From Paramesorhizobium sp049065735 (GTDB lineage: Bacteria > Pseudomonadota > Alphaproteobacteria > Rhizobiales > Rhizobiaceae): a DNA stretch of 64,000 nucleotides. Of the stretch, positions 50,577-60,224 are shown one piece after another. Below the pieces are notes generated by a model, which ran no database searches, had not been told where the DNA came from, and worked only from the letters and a program-made list of their open reading frames with translations. Numbering within the stretch: position 1 is the first letter of the stretch; the number at the start of each line of letters is the position of its first letter. A program made the position numbers and the translations under genes. Where the stretch lies: assembly GCF_049065735.1 (NCBI RefSeq), contig NZ_JBAKHD010000004.1, forward strand, positions 124,001 through 188,000, in the 5' to 3' direction.

Positions 50577-51383
50577 ATGAGTAGGGTGCCTTTTGCGGTG
50601 ACGACGCCCGTCCGGGTCGCCAGGATCGGGCTGAAGGCGAAGGATGCGGAGGTTGTTTCTGCCTGGTATCAGGATATTGTCGGCCTCAGGGAAATGGCGC
50701 GGCGGGGGAGTAGCATCGTGCTTGGGGCAGGGGACCGGGAACTCGTCGAAATCGAGCAGTTTTCCGCTGCCCGTCCGGACGATCCGCGCAGCGCCGGGCT
50801 TTATCATACGGCCTTCTTGCTACCCTCGCGCGGCGACCTTGCCCGCTGGTCGCATCAGGCCATCGACCGGCATATCCCGATTGCCGGCGCATCCGATCAT
50901 CTGGTCAGCGAGGCGATTTATCTTACCGATCCGGAAGGCAATGGCGTCGAGATCTACGCCGACCGCCCGCATGAGAGCTGGCGCTGGAACGGCGGGAGGA
51001 TTGCGATGGCAACGGAAGCGCTCGATGTCGGCAATCTCCTGCGCGAACTGGAGCAGGACCGGCGGATATGGGAAGGCGCGCCCGAGAACACTGTCATCGG
51101 CCATGTGCATTTGCGTGTCGGCAACGCGGCGGAGGCGGAAGGCTGGTGCCACAGGGAAATCGGCTTCGACACCGTGCAGACCTATGGCGACCGGGCCGTG
51201 TTTCTCTCTTCCGGCGGCTATCACCATCACATCGCCGCCAATTCATGGCAAAGCCCCCGTGCTGGCAAACGCGACAAGGACCGCACCGGGCTGGCCTGGG
51301 TGGAACTGGAGGATACGCGCGGAGAGAAGGGGCGAAGCCTCGAAGATCCCTGGGGCAACGCCATCAACATCGTTGCTGCGTGA
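50577..51383 (+). CDS. VOC-superfamily protein with two glyoxalase-like domains
   Basis: The 268-residue protein holds two VOC modules (about 12-130 and 165-268), as in YfiE/CatE-type ring-cleavage dioxygenases. The first has AGLYHTAFLLP and GNGVEIYADRPHESW. The second has IGHVHLRV, SSGGYHHHIAANSW and DPWGNAINIV. Possible metal ligands are His in YHTAF, Glu in GVEIY, and His residues in the second module. The usual last Glu of the second module is Asn. Substrate unknown. Confidence 0.82.
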   Translation: MSRVPFAVTTPVRVARIGLKAKDAEVVSAWYQDIVGLREMARRGSSIVLGAGDRELVEIEQFSAARPDDPRSAGLYHTAFLLPSRGDLARWSHQAIDRHIPIAGASDHLVSEAIYLTDPEGNGVEIYADRPHESWRWNGGRIAMATEALDVGNLLRELEQDRRIWEGAPENTVIGHVHLRVGNAAEAEGWCHREIGFDTVQTYGDRAVFLSSGGYHHHIAANSWQSPRAGKRDKDRTGLAWVELEDTRGEKGRSLEDPWGNAINIVAA

Positions 51384-51441
51384 AAAGAAAAGCCCCATGT
51401 CTTCAATGACATGAGGCTCCTCGTTCTGGCAGGAATGTTAC

Positions 51442-52746
51442 TTACTTCCCGAACACGCGCCTGAAGATCGTGTCCACATGCTTGGTGTGGTAACCGAGGT
51501 CGAACTTCTCACGGATCTGCTCTTCGGAGAGCGCAGCGCGCACATCCTGGTCGGCCAGCAGTTCCTCGAGGAAATCTTTGCCTTGTTCCCACACCTTCAT
51601 CGCATTGCGCTGGACGAGGCGATAGGCGTCCTCGCGGCTGACGCCGGCCTGCGTCAGCGCCAGCAGCACGCGCTGCGAATGGATGAGGCCCCGGAACTTG
51701 TTCATGTTGGCGAGCATGTTATCGGGATAGATCACCAGATTCTCGATCACCCCGGCCAAACGGTTCAGCGCGAAATCGAGCGTGACGGTCGTGTCCGGCC
51801 CGATGGCACGTTCGACACTGGAGTGCGAGATATCGCGCTCGTGCCAGAGGGCGACATTCTCCATTGCCGGGACAACCGACATGCGTATCAGCCGGGCGAG
51901 GCCAGTGAGGTTCTCGGTCAGCACCGGGTTGCGCTTGTGCGGCATGGCCGACGAGCCCTTCTGGCCCGGCGAGAAGAATTCTTCCGCCTCCAGCACCTCG
52001 GTGCGCTGCATATGGCGGATTTCGATGGCGATGTTCTCCATTGATGAGGCAATCACGCCCAGTGTGGCGAAGAACATGGCGTGGCGATCGCGCGGGATGA
52101 CCTGCGTTGAGACCGGCTCGGGCGTCAGGCCCAGCTTGGCGCAGACATGCTCTTCCACGCGCGGGTCGATATTCGCGAAGGTGCCGACCGCGCCTGATAT
52201 GGCCCCAGTGGCGATTTCTGCGCGCGCGGCAACGAGGCGGGCGCGGCCCCGCGCCATCTCGGCATAAAAGCGCGCGAAGGTGAGGCCCATCGTCGTCGGC
52301 TCGGCATGGATGCCGTGGCTGCGGCCGATGCGCACCGTATCCTTATGCTCGAAGGCGCGCTTCTTCAGCGCCGCCAATACGCGGTCCATATCAGCGATAA
52401 GGATATCGGCGGCGCGGACGAGCTGGATGTTGAAGGTCGTGTCCAGCACATCCGACGAGGTCATGCCCTGATGCACGAAGCGCGCATCCGGTCCGACGAA
52501 TTCGGCCAGATGGGTCAGGAAGGCGATGACGTCATGCTTGGTCTCGCGCTCGATCTCGTCGATGCGGTCGATGTTGAACTCAGCCGCGCCGCCCTTTTCC
52601 CAGATCGTCTTCGCCGCCTGCCGCGGAATGACGCCAAGCGCCGCGAGCGCATCGCAGGCATGGGCCTCGATCTCGAACCAGATGCGGAACTTCGTTTCGG
52701 GAGACCAGATGGCGACCATTTCCGGCCGCGAATAGCGCGGGATCAT
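51442..52746 (-). CDS. purB: Adenylosuccinate lyase
   Basis: PurB (434 residues) releases fumarate in two purine steps. It begins MIPRYSRPEMVAIWSPETKF. TSSDVLDTTFNIQL, IGRSHGIHAEPTTMG (His) and the signature GSSAMPHKRNPVLTENL (catalytic loop Ser) are intact. Start 52746 is chosen over 52809. It is on the same strand as purC but about 2.3 kb away, beyond the zeta, hydrolase and VOC genes. Confidence 0.97.
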   Translation of the reverse strand: MIPRYSRPEMVAIWSPETKFRIWFEIEAHACDALAALGVIPRQAAKTIWEKGGAAEFNIDRIDEIERETKHDVIAFLTHLAEFVGPDARFVHQGMTSSDVLDTTFNIQLVRAADILIADMDRVLAALKKRAFEHKDTVRIGRSHGIHAEPTTMGLTFARFYAEMARGRARLVAARAEIATGAISGAVGTFANIDPRVEEHVCAKLGLTPEPVSTQVIPRDRHAMFFATLGVIASSMENIAIEIRHMQRTEVLEAEEFFSPGQKGSSAMPHKRNPVLTENLTGLARLIRMSVVPAMENVALWHERDISHSSVERAIGPDTTVTLDFALNRLAGVIENLVIYPDNMLANMNKFRGLIHSQRVLLALTQAGVSREDAYRLVQRNAMKVWEQGKDFLEELLADQDVRAALSEEQIREKFDLGYHTKHVDTIFRRVFGK

Positions 52747-52836
52747 ATGTTCATCCTGTTGGAGTTGATTGCCTCGCGGTCTATAGCGATATCGCGCAAA
52801 TCGCAACAATCACAACACGCATAGCAACACTCCGGA

Positions 52837-53511
52837 TTACTTCTTCCCCAGCGCCGCCGCGCGGATGGCGTCGATATTGGCCTTGTAGCTGGCGACCGAG
52901 CCGCCCTTGTAGATCGCCGAGCCTGCCACGAGCGCGTTGGCTCCGGCCTTAACCGCTTCGCCCGCCGTTTCAGCCGTGATGCCGCCATCCACTTCGATGT
53001 CGATGGGGCGGTTACCCACCATCGCTTTGATGCGGCGGATTTTCTCGAGCGTTGCGGGGACGAATTTCTGACCGCCGAAGCCGGGATTGACCGTCATGAC
53101 AAGGATCAAATCGACATCATCGAGCACATATTCCAGCGCGCTCTCCGGCGTGGCGGGGTTCAACGACACGCCTGCCTTCTTGCCCAGCGCCCGGATCGTC
53201 TGCAGCGAGCGGTGCAGATGCGGACCCGCCTCGGCATGGACGGTGATGATGTCGGAGCCGGCCTTGGCGAAGGCTTCCAGATAGGGGTCGCAGGGCGCGA
53301 TCATCAGATGGGTATCAAAGACCGCCTTGGTCAATGGCCGTATCGCCTTCACCACATCGGGGCCGAAAGTGATGTTCGGCACGAAATGCCCGTCCATGAC
53401 GTCGATATGGATCCAGTCTGCGCCGGCCTCCAGCACGTCGGTGACTTCCTGGCCGAGCTTCGCGAAATTGGCAGCGAGGATCGAGGGCGCAATGATGAGG
53501 GGGCGCGGCAT
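52837..53511 (-). CDS. rpe: Ribulose-phosphate 3-epimerase
   Basis: This 224-residue TIM-barrel enzyme interconverts ribulose-5-phosphate and xylulose-5-phosphate. APSILAANFAKLGQEV, HIDVMDGHFVPNITFGPDVV, MTVNPGFGGQKF and DIEVDGGI carry the metal and phosphate sites. The start ATG at 53511 has GGGAG 6 bases upstream. It lies upstream of purB on the same strand and may be co-transcribed. It could serve the pentose-phosphate pathway or a C1-assimilation route. Confidence 0.96.
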   Translation of the reverse strand: MPRPLIIAPSILAANFAKLGQEVTDVLEAGADWIHIDVMDGHFVPNITFGPDVVKAIRPLTKAVFDTHLMIAPCDPYLEAFAKAGSDIITVHAEAGPHLHRSLQTIRALGKKAGVSLNPATPESALEYVLDDVDLILVMTVNPGFGGQKFVPATLEKIRRIKAMVGNRPIDIEVDGGITAETAGEAVKAGANALVAGSAIYKGGSVASYKANIDAIRAAALGKK

Positions 53512-53531
53512 GAACAACTCCCGGAAATGAG

Positions 53532-54224
53532 CTAGCGCTTTATCGCGATGATGGATTTCTTAAGTCCCATCACCTTTTCATGGGTGATCTCGGCATCCCC
53601 AAACAACTTCCGCATCTGGCGTGTCGAGATGATGCTGTGATGCTGGATGATATCGCGCGCTTCCTCATAAGAGCCGATGCGCGGGAAGAAGCCAAGGGCG
53701 AAGCGCTGGATGAGCGCTATGCGGACACTTTCCGGTAGGAACTGGAAACCAAGCATGCGGAAGTGCGGCTCGTAGGGAAACCAGTAATTCGGCGTCTGCA
53801 CGTAATAGCGTTTGCCGAGACGCCGTGTATTCCTGGCGAATTCCGTCATGCGGCTCCAGTCGCCGACATGCTCGATCACCGAATTGGAATGGACGAGGTC
53901 GAATTGCCGGCCGGAAAAAAGTTCGGGGTTCGCGCCGTCTCCGGCAAGCGAGGTGAATACGGCGGTATCGCGCACCGGCGCCAGTTCCTGCTCGAGATTG
54001 ACGAGCGTGATCTTCAGGCGTCCCCGGTGCTGGTTGATGAAATCCTCACCGATCAGCCAATAGCCTTCCGTGCCGCCAAGGTCGAGAACATGTGCCTCGC
54101 CGCGCTCTTCCAGCGCGTCTTCGATAAGCTCACGGACTTTGGCGAAGCGGCGCGCGCGAAATGTAAACTCAAGGCTCGTACGATCCGCATAAGGATTTCT
54201 GGCCTTGGCATCTTCGGTGGACAT
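53532..54224 (-). CDS. Class I SAM-dependent methyltransferase
   Basis: The 230-residue protein has a Rossmann methyltransferase core: VLDLGGTEGYWLIGEDFINQ (SAM motif I), LVNLEQE (acidic motif II), FDLVHSNSVIEHVGDW (motif IV). The late QTPNYWFPYEPHFRMLGF resembles glycan or lipid methyltransferases. Its substrate is unknown. It lies 20 bases upstream of rpe on the same strand, so co-expression is likely. Confidence 0.8.
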   Translation of the reverse strand: MSTEDAKARNPYADRTSLEFTFRARRFAKVRELIEDALEERGEAHVLDLGGTEGYWLIGEDFINQHRGRLKITLVNLEQELAPVRDTAVFTSLAGDGANPELFSGRQFDLVHSNSVIEHVGDWSRMTEFARNTRRLGKRYYVQTPNYWFPYEPHFRMLGFQFLPESVRIALIQRFALGFFPRIGSYEEARDIIQHHSIISTRQMRKLFGDAEITHEKVMGLKKSIIAIKR

Positions 54225-54303
54225 TGCTTTTTCTCCCGCTGTGTCCGCTATAGCTCCGTATAAATATTTACGGCTCTTTTAAGTGGAAATATTGGCGCGA
54301 GGG

Positions 54304-55413
54304 TTAATCCGGCAATTCTTGCGGCACGAAGCGGCCGCCTTCATAGCGGAACAGCTGGTAAGGGCGGTCGCTGCGGATACCCGTTTCGTCAAAGCGGATG
54401 GCTCCGAGCGCCGTCTCGAATGTCCTGCTGCGTAGCATGGCCTGCACCGGCTGCTTTCCGGCTTCTGCCGCCGCCACGGCGTCCATGGCGATCTGCAGCG
54501 CCGCATAGCCCGGCACAGCATAGCCTTCCGGGTCTCTGCCCGCCGTGCGGAATGCGGCCACGGCTCCCGCAGCAGCCGGAATGGTTTCGGCCTCGGGCAT
54601 GGCGATCATCAATGTACCGGATGCAAGGTCCTGGCCTTCGGCAGCGGCGCGCAGGGTCTCGCTGCCGACGATCGTCAGGGAGTGGCCGATGGCAGAGGCC
54701 GCGTTCGCGATTGCCGCCGCATCGCTGCGTTCGCCGCCGATGAAAACCTGTGTCGCGCCGGACCGGCGGATGAGCGCCGCCAGCGCCGCCTGGTTATCGA
54801 GGCCTGGGCGGAAGGTCTCGGCCAGCACCGGCTTCAGCCCCTTCGCCTCCAGGCTCGAGCGAACGCCATGCGCCAGTTCGCGGCCCGGGATCGTCCCGTC
54901 ATCGAGGATTGCGAACGGCTTGTCGCGCCAGAGGCGGGCGAGGATGTCGCCAATGGCCGCAGCCTCGCGTTCCCTAGGCATGGCGAGGCGGAACACGGGG
55001 AAGGGGGCCTTGGCGCGCCGCTCAAGCAGGCCGCGCTCGCGGATGGCGGGGGTGATGACCGGGATGTTCTTTTCGGCAAGCAAGGGCAGCGCCGCCTCCA
55101 GCGCTTCCGTGCAGAGAAAGCCGGTAACGGCGCGCACCCTGGATTCGATAAAGGTCGCCGCCGCTGCAATGCCGCCTTCAGCCGAACATTTATCGTCGAT
55201 GATGATGGGCGTGACCGCATGGCCCTGAGGTGCTGCCGTCGCCGCCGCGATATGCGCGCCGTCGGCAAGCTGCTGTCCCAGAAGCGCGAAGGGGCCCGAA
55301 AGCGGTGCGGCGACGCCAATGCGCATGTCGGCCCGGGCAGCCGATAAAGCCGCCGGAACAGACAGGACTAGGCTCAAAAACACCGCTCGGAGAAGCAGGA
55401 AACGCTTCATCAT
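54304..55413 (-). CDS. Periplasmic substrate-binding protein, LivJ-like (orphan)
   Basis: The 369-residue protein has a signal peptide (MMKRFLLLRAVFLSLVLSVP, ending ARA) and a type I periplasmic-binding fold: IGVAAPLSGPFALLGQQLAD, GFLCTEALEAALPLLAEKNI, VFIGGERSDAAAIANAASAI and YAALQIAMDAVAAA. This is the branched-chain amino-acid/amide binding family. No permease or ATPase genes lie nearby, so the partner transporter or sensor is elsewhere. It is divergent from the flavin reductase gene. Confidence 0.87.
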   Translation of the reverse strand: MMKRFLLLRAVFLSLVLSVPAALSAARADMRIGVAAPLSGPFALLGQQLADGAHIAAATAAPQGHAVTPIIIDDKCSAEGGIAAAATFIESRVRAVTGFLCTEALEAALPLLAEKNIPVITPAIRERGLLERRAKAPFPVFRLAMPREREAAAIGDILARLWRDKPFAILDDGTIPGRELAHGVRSSLEAKGLKPVLAETFRPGLDNQAALAALIRRSGATQVFIGGERSDAAAIANAASAIGHSLTIVGSETLRAAAEGQDLASGTLMIAMPEAETIPAAAGAVAAFRTAGRDPEGYAVPGYAALQIAMDAVAAAEAGKQPVQAMLRSRTFETALGAIRFDETGIRSDRPYQLFRYEGGRFVPQELPD

Positions 55414-55534
55414 CCCAACTTTGCAGTTCCCTCAATTATTATTCAATCATCAAGCGCGTAGCGGTTTCTTTACGCCCGCGCAATGGCGCATTCTCTATAT
55501 CCATTCGATAGCGGCTGGCTTATACAAGCTAGCC

Positions 55535-56083
55535 ATGTTTACCGGAAGCCATGAATCGAATGTGCCTGACGTGAAGGACGAAACGCTGAAGACGCCTGCC
55601 ATCGATCCGCAATCCTATCGCGATGCCATGAGCCATTTTGCCGGTGCGGTGCATGTGGCGACCACGAACGGCCCGGCAGGGCGGCGCGGCGTGACGATCT
55701 CCGCCGCCTGCTCGGTCTCGGACAACCCGGCAACGGTGCTGATCTGCCTCTTGCGCGAGCATGAACAGAACCGGCTTTTCGTCGAGAACGGCGTCTTCGC
55801 GCTGAACACGCTCGCCGCGAAGCACCGGCCCTTGGCGGAAGCCTTCTCGGGCCGGATGGCCCTGTCGCCGGATGAGCGCTTTGCGCTCGGCGACTGGGAG
55901 GTAATGCTGAGCGGCGCGCCTGGTCTCAAGGATGCGCTCGCGGTCTTCGATTGCCGCATCGTAGAAAAACAGGAATTTGCCACGCATCACGTTCTCTTCG
56001 GCGAGGTGCTGGATATTCGCCTGGGCAGGCAGGAAGAGGCCTTGATCTACCTCAATCGCCGCTATCATACGCTGGATTTATAA
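55535..56083 (+). CDS. Flavin reductase domain protein
   Basis: The 182-residue protein has the flavin-reductase-like split-barrel: SYRDAMSHFAGAVHVATTNG, GVTISAACSVSDNPATVLIC and FAVNTL-like FALNTLAAKHRPLAEAFSG, with HHVLFGEVLDIRL at the end. Such NAD(P)H:FMN reductases feed two-component monooxygenases (HpaC/RutF type). An LLM-class monooxygenase gene occurs at 28 kb, but a link is speculative. The start at 55535 is preferred to long upstream extensions. Confidence 0.88.
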   Translation: MFTGSHESNVPDVKDETLKTPAIDPQSYRDAMSHFAGAVHVATTNGPAGRRGVTISAACSVSDNPATVLICLLREHEQNRLFVENGVFALNTLAAKHRPLAEAFSGRMALSPDERFALGDWEVMLSGAPGLKDALAVFDCRIVEKQEFATHHVLFGEVLDIRLGRQEEALIYLNRRYHTLDL

Positions 56084-56105
56084 TCGCAGAGGCAGGGAGG
56101 GGGGC

Positions 56106-56987
56106 ATGAAGGGCGGATGGAAACTATCATTGGCCGCTTTGTGCCTGCTGTCGCTGCCTGCCGCCGCCGAGGCGCAGCTCGCCCCCTATAAGGACGATTA
56201 TTTCGCCTATCCCGGCATTCTCAAAACCGATGACGGCGGCGATTATCTCATTGTCAATTATTCCGAGCTGCGCGATATCAATGGCCGCGATGCGACGCCC
56301 GAGAAGCGCGTCAAGGACGCCTATGTCTCACTGAAACCGCGTCGCTCGCAGAAGGACCTGACGATCTCGACAGCAGCCGGGCCGGTGAAAACTCTTGCTG
56401 TCGGCGAGCAAAACAACGCCTCGCTCGTCGTCGTCTATCTGCACGGGCAGGGTGGCAACCGCCTGCAGGGCATGAACGATTATACATTCGGCGGAAATTT
56501 CAACCGGCTGAAAAATCTGGTCGCGCGCAATGGCGGGCTTTATCTTTCGCCAGATTTCAGCGATTTCGGCGAGAAGGGCGAGGCGGAGATTGCTGGCCTG
56601 ATCACGCAGATGCAAGCCGCTTCACCGCAAGCGTCCGTGATTGTCGCCTGCGGCTCGGCGGGCGGCCAGCTTTGCTGGCGGCTGGCGAGAGATCCGGCAG
56701 TGACGGAGAAGCTCTCCGGCCTCGTGCTGCTCGGTTCGATGTGGGACGAGGAGTTCCTGTCTTCACCCGCCTTCAAGAGAAAGGTGCCGGTGTTTTTCGG
56801 CCATGGCAGCCGTGATCCGGTCTTCGCGGTGGAAAAGCAGGAAGCCTTCTATCGCACAATCCGTAAGGCCGCACCCGGCTATCCCGCCCGCTTCCACCGC
56901 TTCGAGAGCGGAAACCACGGAACGCCGATCCGCATGACGGATTGGCGCGCAGTATTGAACTGGGTGCTGGAAAAACGGCCGCGATAG
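56106..56987 (+). CDS. Secreted alpha/beta-hydrolase-like protein
   Basis: The 293-residue protein has a signal peptide (MKGGWKLSLAALCLLSLPAA, ending AEA). The core has VVVYLHGQGGNRLQGM (oxyanion loop), VIVACGSAGGQLCWRLARDP (Ser in CGSAGG), FFGHGSRDPVFAVEKQ (Asp) and FESGNHGTPI (His). These form a complete Ser-Asp-His set. The family is not firmly recognised. It starts 23 bases after the flavin reductase gene, so an operon is likely. Confidence 0.78.
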   Translation: MKGGWKLSLAALCLLSLPAAAEAQLAPYKDDYFAYPGILKTDDGGDYLIVNYSELRDINGRDATPEKRVKDAYVSLKPRRSQKDLTISTAAGPVKTLAVGEQNNASLVVVYLHGQGGNRLQGMNDYTFGGNFNRLKNLVARNGGLYLSPDFSDFGEKGEAEIAGLITQMQAASPQASVIVACGSAGGQLCWRLARDPAVTEKLSGLVLLGSMWDEEFLSSPAFKRKVPVFFGHGSRDPVFAVEKQEAFYRTIRKAAPGYPARFHRFESGNHGTPIRMTDWRAVLNWVLEKRPR

Positions 56988-57131
56988 AGCGGGGCCGCGA
57001 AATGCTTCAATAGCCTGTGGAGCGATTCGAAATTCTCCCCCTCTGTGGCCTTCCTGTCACTCGACAATCGGGCAAAACCGAATAGTTTCCGGCCTAACAT
57101 CCACCCTCCTTCCCCAATGAGGTTTTAAGCC

Positions 57132-57647
57132 ATGCGCGCTTGCGTCCGGACCGGGACACACATTCTAATGCTCACCCTGCTGGCTCCTCTTGCAGCCTGC
57201 TCGACCACCGCGCAAAAGCCGGTGCCTGTCGTGGCCGCCCCCGCCAAGACGAACGCGGCCAAAGCGGCGGCTGCGAAGCCGGCTCCTGCCAAGACGTTCA
57301 ATCCGTTGGGCGCCCTGACGCAGCCGCTGCGCGGCGATGTCGACCCCACGCTCGCCCGCGCCTGCATCTCGGCAGCGGCGGACAAATACTACCTGCCGGA
57401 AAGCGTTATCACCGCGCTCGACTCGCGCTCCGCCGGCGGCGGCAACACGGCGGTGACGCTGAAGGTGGATCTGCGCGACGCGCTCTGCACCGTCAGCGCC
57501 AATGGCTCGGTGCGCTCCGTGGTCGACACGTCGCCGAAGAGCGCCGACCAGATCGCGGCTGAAGAAGCGGCAGCCAAGCGCGCGGCGACGCCTCAGCCGA
57601 CAAAGCCGGCTGGCAAAACGTCGAAGAAGAAGAAAAACAACGGCTAA
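57132..57647 (+). CDS. Lipoprotein with Ala/Pro/Lys-rich linker
   Basis: The 171-residue product has a lipoprotein signal (MRACVRTGTHILMLTLLAPL, then AAC). After a low-complexity AKTNAAKAAAAKPAPAK linker there is a folded middle part, with DVDPTLARACISAAADKYYL and DLRDALCTVSANGSVRSVV. Its two cysteines probably pair. The tail is Lys-rich (TSKKKKNNG) and could bind the cell wall or nucleic acid. The function is unknown. Confidence 0.72.
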   Translation: MRACVRTGTHILMLTLLAPLAACSTTAQKPVPVVAAPAKTNAAKAAAAKPAPAKTFNPLGALTQPLRGDVDPTLARACISAAADKYYLPESVITALDSRSAGGGNTAVTLKVDLRDALCTVSANGSVRSVVDTSPKSADQIAAEEAAAKRAATPQPTKPAGKTSKKKKNNG

Positions 57648-57672
57648 AGCAGCAAGTTTTGCAGAGAAATTG

Positions 57673-57705
57673 AAAAGGCGGGTCTGAACACCCGCCTTTT
57701 TCTAT
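57673..57705. terminator. Bidirectional terminator between lipoprotein gene and radC
   Basis: A perfect 11-bp stem, AAAAGGCGGGT / ACCCGCCTTTT, with loop CTGAAC, lies between convergent genes. A-run and T-run flanks allow termination in both directions. Confidence 0.88.
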
Positions 57706-57710
57706 GCCGC

Positions 57711-58478
57711 CTACAACAAATCCAGCGCCTTGAAGCTCGCGTGGCCGGTCTTCCCGATGATGATATGGTCGTGAACGGTGATGTTGAGCGCCTTGGCGAT
57801 GTCGACGATGGTCTTCGTCATGGCGATGTCAGCGCGGGAAGGGGTAGGATCGCCCGAGGGGTGGTTATGCACGAGGATGATGGCGGAGGCGGATAGCTCC
57901 AGGGCGCGGCGCATGATTTCGCGAGGATAGACGGGCGTGTGATCGACGGTGCCCACCTGCTGCACCTCGTCGGCGATGAGGCCATTCTTCTTGTCGAGAA
58001 ACAGGATGCGGAATTGCTCGCGGTCTTCATAGGCCATCGCCGTGGTGCAATATTCGATGACCTTGCTCCAGGAGCCCAGCACCTCGCGTCCCCGAATGGT
58101 GGCGCGGCCCATGGCTTGCGCGGCGGCGGCGATGATCTTGAGATCCGTCGCGATCGAAGGGCCGCAGCCCGGCACCTCGGTCAGCAGCCGCTCCGGCGCG
58201 CCCAGCACTTCAGCAAAGGAGCCGAACCGGGCTAGCAGCGCCTTGGCGAGCGGCTTGGTGTCCGCCCGGGGGACGCAGCGAAACAGGAGAAGTTCGAGCA
58301 ATTCATAATCGGCCAGCGCGTCGCCGCCATTTTCCCGGAAGCGCTGACGCAGCCGCTCGCGGTGCCCTTCGTAGTGCGGGCGGGACGCCTTGACGGCCGA
58401 GTTTTCGACGGCCTCCGCAAATTCGGCCGGCGTGCTCTCCTCACGAAAGCCCTGCTTGCGAGTTTTATCGCCCGCCAT
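57711..58478 (-). CDS. radC: RadC-family JAB/MPN domain protein
   Basis: The 255-residue protein has an N-terminal helix-hairpin-helix (LTEVPGCGPSIATDLKII) and a C-terminal JAB metal site with HNHPSGDPTPSRAD (His204, His206, Asp217). RadC proteins are linked to DNA repair or recombination, but the molecular role is not settled. It follows map and sfsA on the same strand, the usual rhizobial order. Confidence 0.93.
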   Translation of the reverse strand: MAGDKTRKQGFREESTPAEFAEAVENSAVKASRPHYEGHRERLRQRFRENGGDALADYELLELLLFRCVPRADTKPLAKALLARFGSFAEVLGAPERLLTEVPGCGPSIATDLKIIAAAAQAMGRATIRGREVLGSWSKVIEYCTTAMAYEDREQFRILFLDKKNGLIADEVQQVGTVDHTPVYPREIMRRALELSASAIILVHNHPSGDPTPSRADIAMTKTIVDIAKALNITVHDHIIIGKTGHASFKALDLL

Positions 58479-58588
58479 TCCCTGTCGTCCCCCGCACCGC
58501 AGAATGAATTTATGCGTAGTTGAGTATAAGCCAAATAAGCTTGGCTCCGGTCAACTCCTCTTTTTTATCTATCCTGTGGCTATTCTTT

Positions 58589-59416
58589 TTAGCGCGTAGA
58601 TTGGGGGCCGAATATTCCGGCGGGCGAAAGCGTGAAAACCTCGCAGCCATCTTTGGTCACGCCGACCGTGTGCTCATATTGGGCGGAGAGCGAGCGGTCG
58701 CGCGTCACCGCCGTCCAGCCATCGGAGAGCACCTTCACATGCGGCTTGCCGAGATTGATCATAGGCTCGATGGTGAAGATCATGCCTTCGCGTATTTCCA
58801 CGCCCTCGTTCGGCGTGCCGTAATGGAGGATGTTCGGCGCGTCATGGAACAGCCGGCCCACGCCATGGCCGCAGAAATCGCGTACAACGGAGCAGCGCTC
58901 TGCCTCGGCATAGGTCTGGATGGCTGCGCCGATGGCGCCGGTGCGAACGCCGGGCTTGACGGCGGCGATGCCGCGCATCAGCGATTCATGCGTCACTTCC
59001 AGCAGGCGCTCGGCGGCGCGCTTGATCTCGCCCACCGCATACATACGGCTGGAATCGCCATGCCAGCCGTCGAGCAGATAGGTCACGTCGATATTGACGA
59101 TATCGCCTTCGCGTAAGGGTTTGTCGTCGGGAATGCCGTGGCAGACCACATGGTTGATCGAGGTGCAGACGGATTTGGTGTAGCCGCGATAATTGAGCGT
59201 GGCGGGAATCGCCCCGTGATCCGCGCCGAATTCATAGACGAAACGGTCGATTTCATTCGTCGGCAGCCCGGGACGGACGATGGAATTGAGCTCGTCCAGG
59301 CACCGCGCCGTCAACTGACAGGCCTTGCGCATGCCTTCGAAGGCTTCCGCGTCGTAAAGCCGGATCTGGCCGGTGAATTTCAAAGGCGCGCTTGCCGCGT
59401 CGAGATAGGTAACCAT
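58589..59416 (-). CDS. map: Methionine aminopeptidase, type I
   Basis: The 275-residue enzyme removes the initiator Met. It has the metal ligands in VNIDVTYLLDGWHGDSSRMY (two Asp), CGHGVGRLFHDAPNILHYG (His) and GMIFTIEPMIN (Glu), and a final Glu in SAQYEHTVGVTKDG. The start is ATG 59416 (minus), with MVTYLDAASAPLKFTGQIRL. The gene starts 5 bases after sfsA. Confidence 0.96.
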   Translation of the reverse strand: MVTYLDAASAPLKFTGQIRLYDAEAFEGMRKACQLTARCLDELNSIVRPGLPTNEIDRFVYEFGADHGAIPATLNYRGYTKSVCTSINHVVCHGIPDDKPLREGDIVNIDVTYLLDGWHGDSSRMYAVGEIKRAAERLLEVTHESLMRGIAAVKPGVRTGAIGAAIQTYAEAERCSVVRDFCGHGVGRLFHDAPNILHYGTPNEGVEIREGMIFTIEPMINLGKPHVKVLSDGWTAVTRDRSLSAQYEHTVGVTKDGCEVFTLSPAGIFGPQSTR

Positions 59417-59421
59417 TGATC

Positions 59422-60129
59422 TCAATCCATTCCGTCGATCGGCACCGCGCATTCCGCGACAATACCCTCAGGCGATATTTGGCATCGAATTGCGTAAGCC
59501 TCAACCCCGCGTGTACGCGCCCGTTCGAATGCCCTGACATAGGCGGGGTCGAGATCGCGGCAAAGGCGGAACCTTCCGCAATCGCCACGCTGGATGACGA
59601 AGAGCATAACACCGCGGTGGCCGGCTTCCACCATGTCGCCCAGTTCTTCCAGATGTTTTGCGCCGCGCGCCGTCACCGTGTCCGGGAACTCGGCGAGGCC
59701 GGCTTCGCGCATGAAATGCACATTTTTGACCTCGACATAGGCGAGCGGACGCGATTCATCCGATAGAAGCAGGTCGATGCGGGAGTTCCGGCCATATTTC
59801 TGCTCGCGCTTCAGTGTCGCATAGCCGGAGAGCGAGGGGAGGAGGCCCGCCAGAATCGCTTCCTCGGCAATTTTGTTGGGAAGGCCGGTGTTGATTCCGA
59901 CGAATGTCCCATCCGCCTCGACGATTTGCAGCGTGTGCGGATATTTGCGCGCGCCGCCCTCGGTGACGCTGAGCCAGACGCGGGAGCCGGGCGCGCTCAG
60001 CCCCAGCATCGAGCCTGTGTTTGGCACGGATGCCGTAATGAACCGCCCGTCATCCAGCGTGACATCGGCAAGGAAGCGTTTGTAGCGGCGTTCCAGTCGC
60101 CCGGAAACCATGGGAAGAATGAATTGCAT
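59422..60129 (-). CDS. sfsA: Sugar fermentation stimulation protein A homologue
   Basis: This 235-residue DNA-binding or nuclease-like protein has the SfsA signature: RRYKRFLADVTLDDGRFITA, VPNTGSMLGLSAPGSRVWLS, RNSRIDLLLSDESRPLAYVE with VKNVHF, and RGVMLFVIQRGDC. The PD-(D/E)xK-like residues (ID...YVEVKN) are present. The gene leads the sfsA-map-radC run. Confidence 0.93.
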   Translation of the reverse strand: MQFILPMVSGRLERRYKRFLADVTLDDGRFITASVPNTGSMLGLSAPGSRVWLSVTEGGARKYPHTLQIVEADGTFVGINTGLPNKIAEEAILAGLLPSLSGYATLKREQKYGRNSRIDLLLSDESRPLAYVEVKNVHFMREAGLAEFPDTVTARGAKHLEELGDMVEAGHRGVMLFVIQRGDCGRFRLCRDLDPAYVRAFERARTRGVEAYAIRCQISPEGIVAECAVPIDGMD

Positions 60130-60224
60130 GAAGCGCCATTAGCACAGCTGGCGAAGCTGGTACACGTCTTGCTTCTAGCATGAGAGGGAAAGAAACTCGC
60201 GGGGGTCTAAAGTATTGAAAAGAT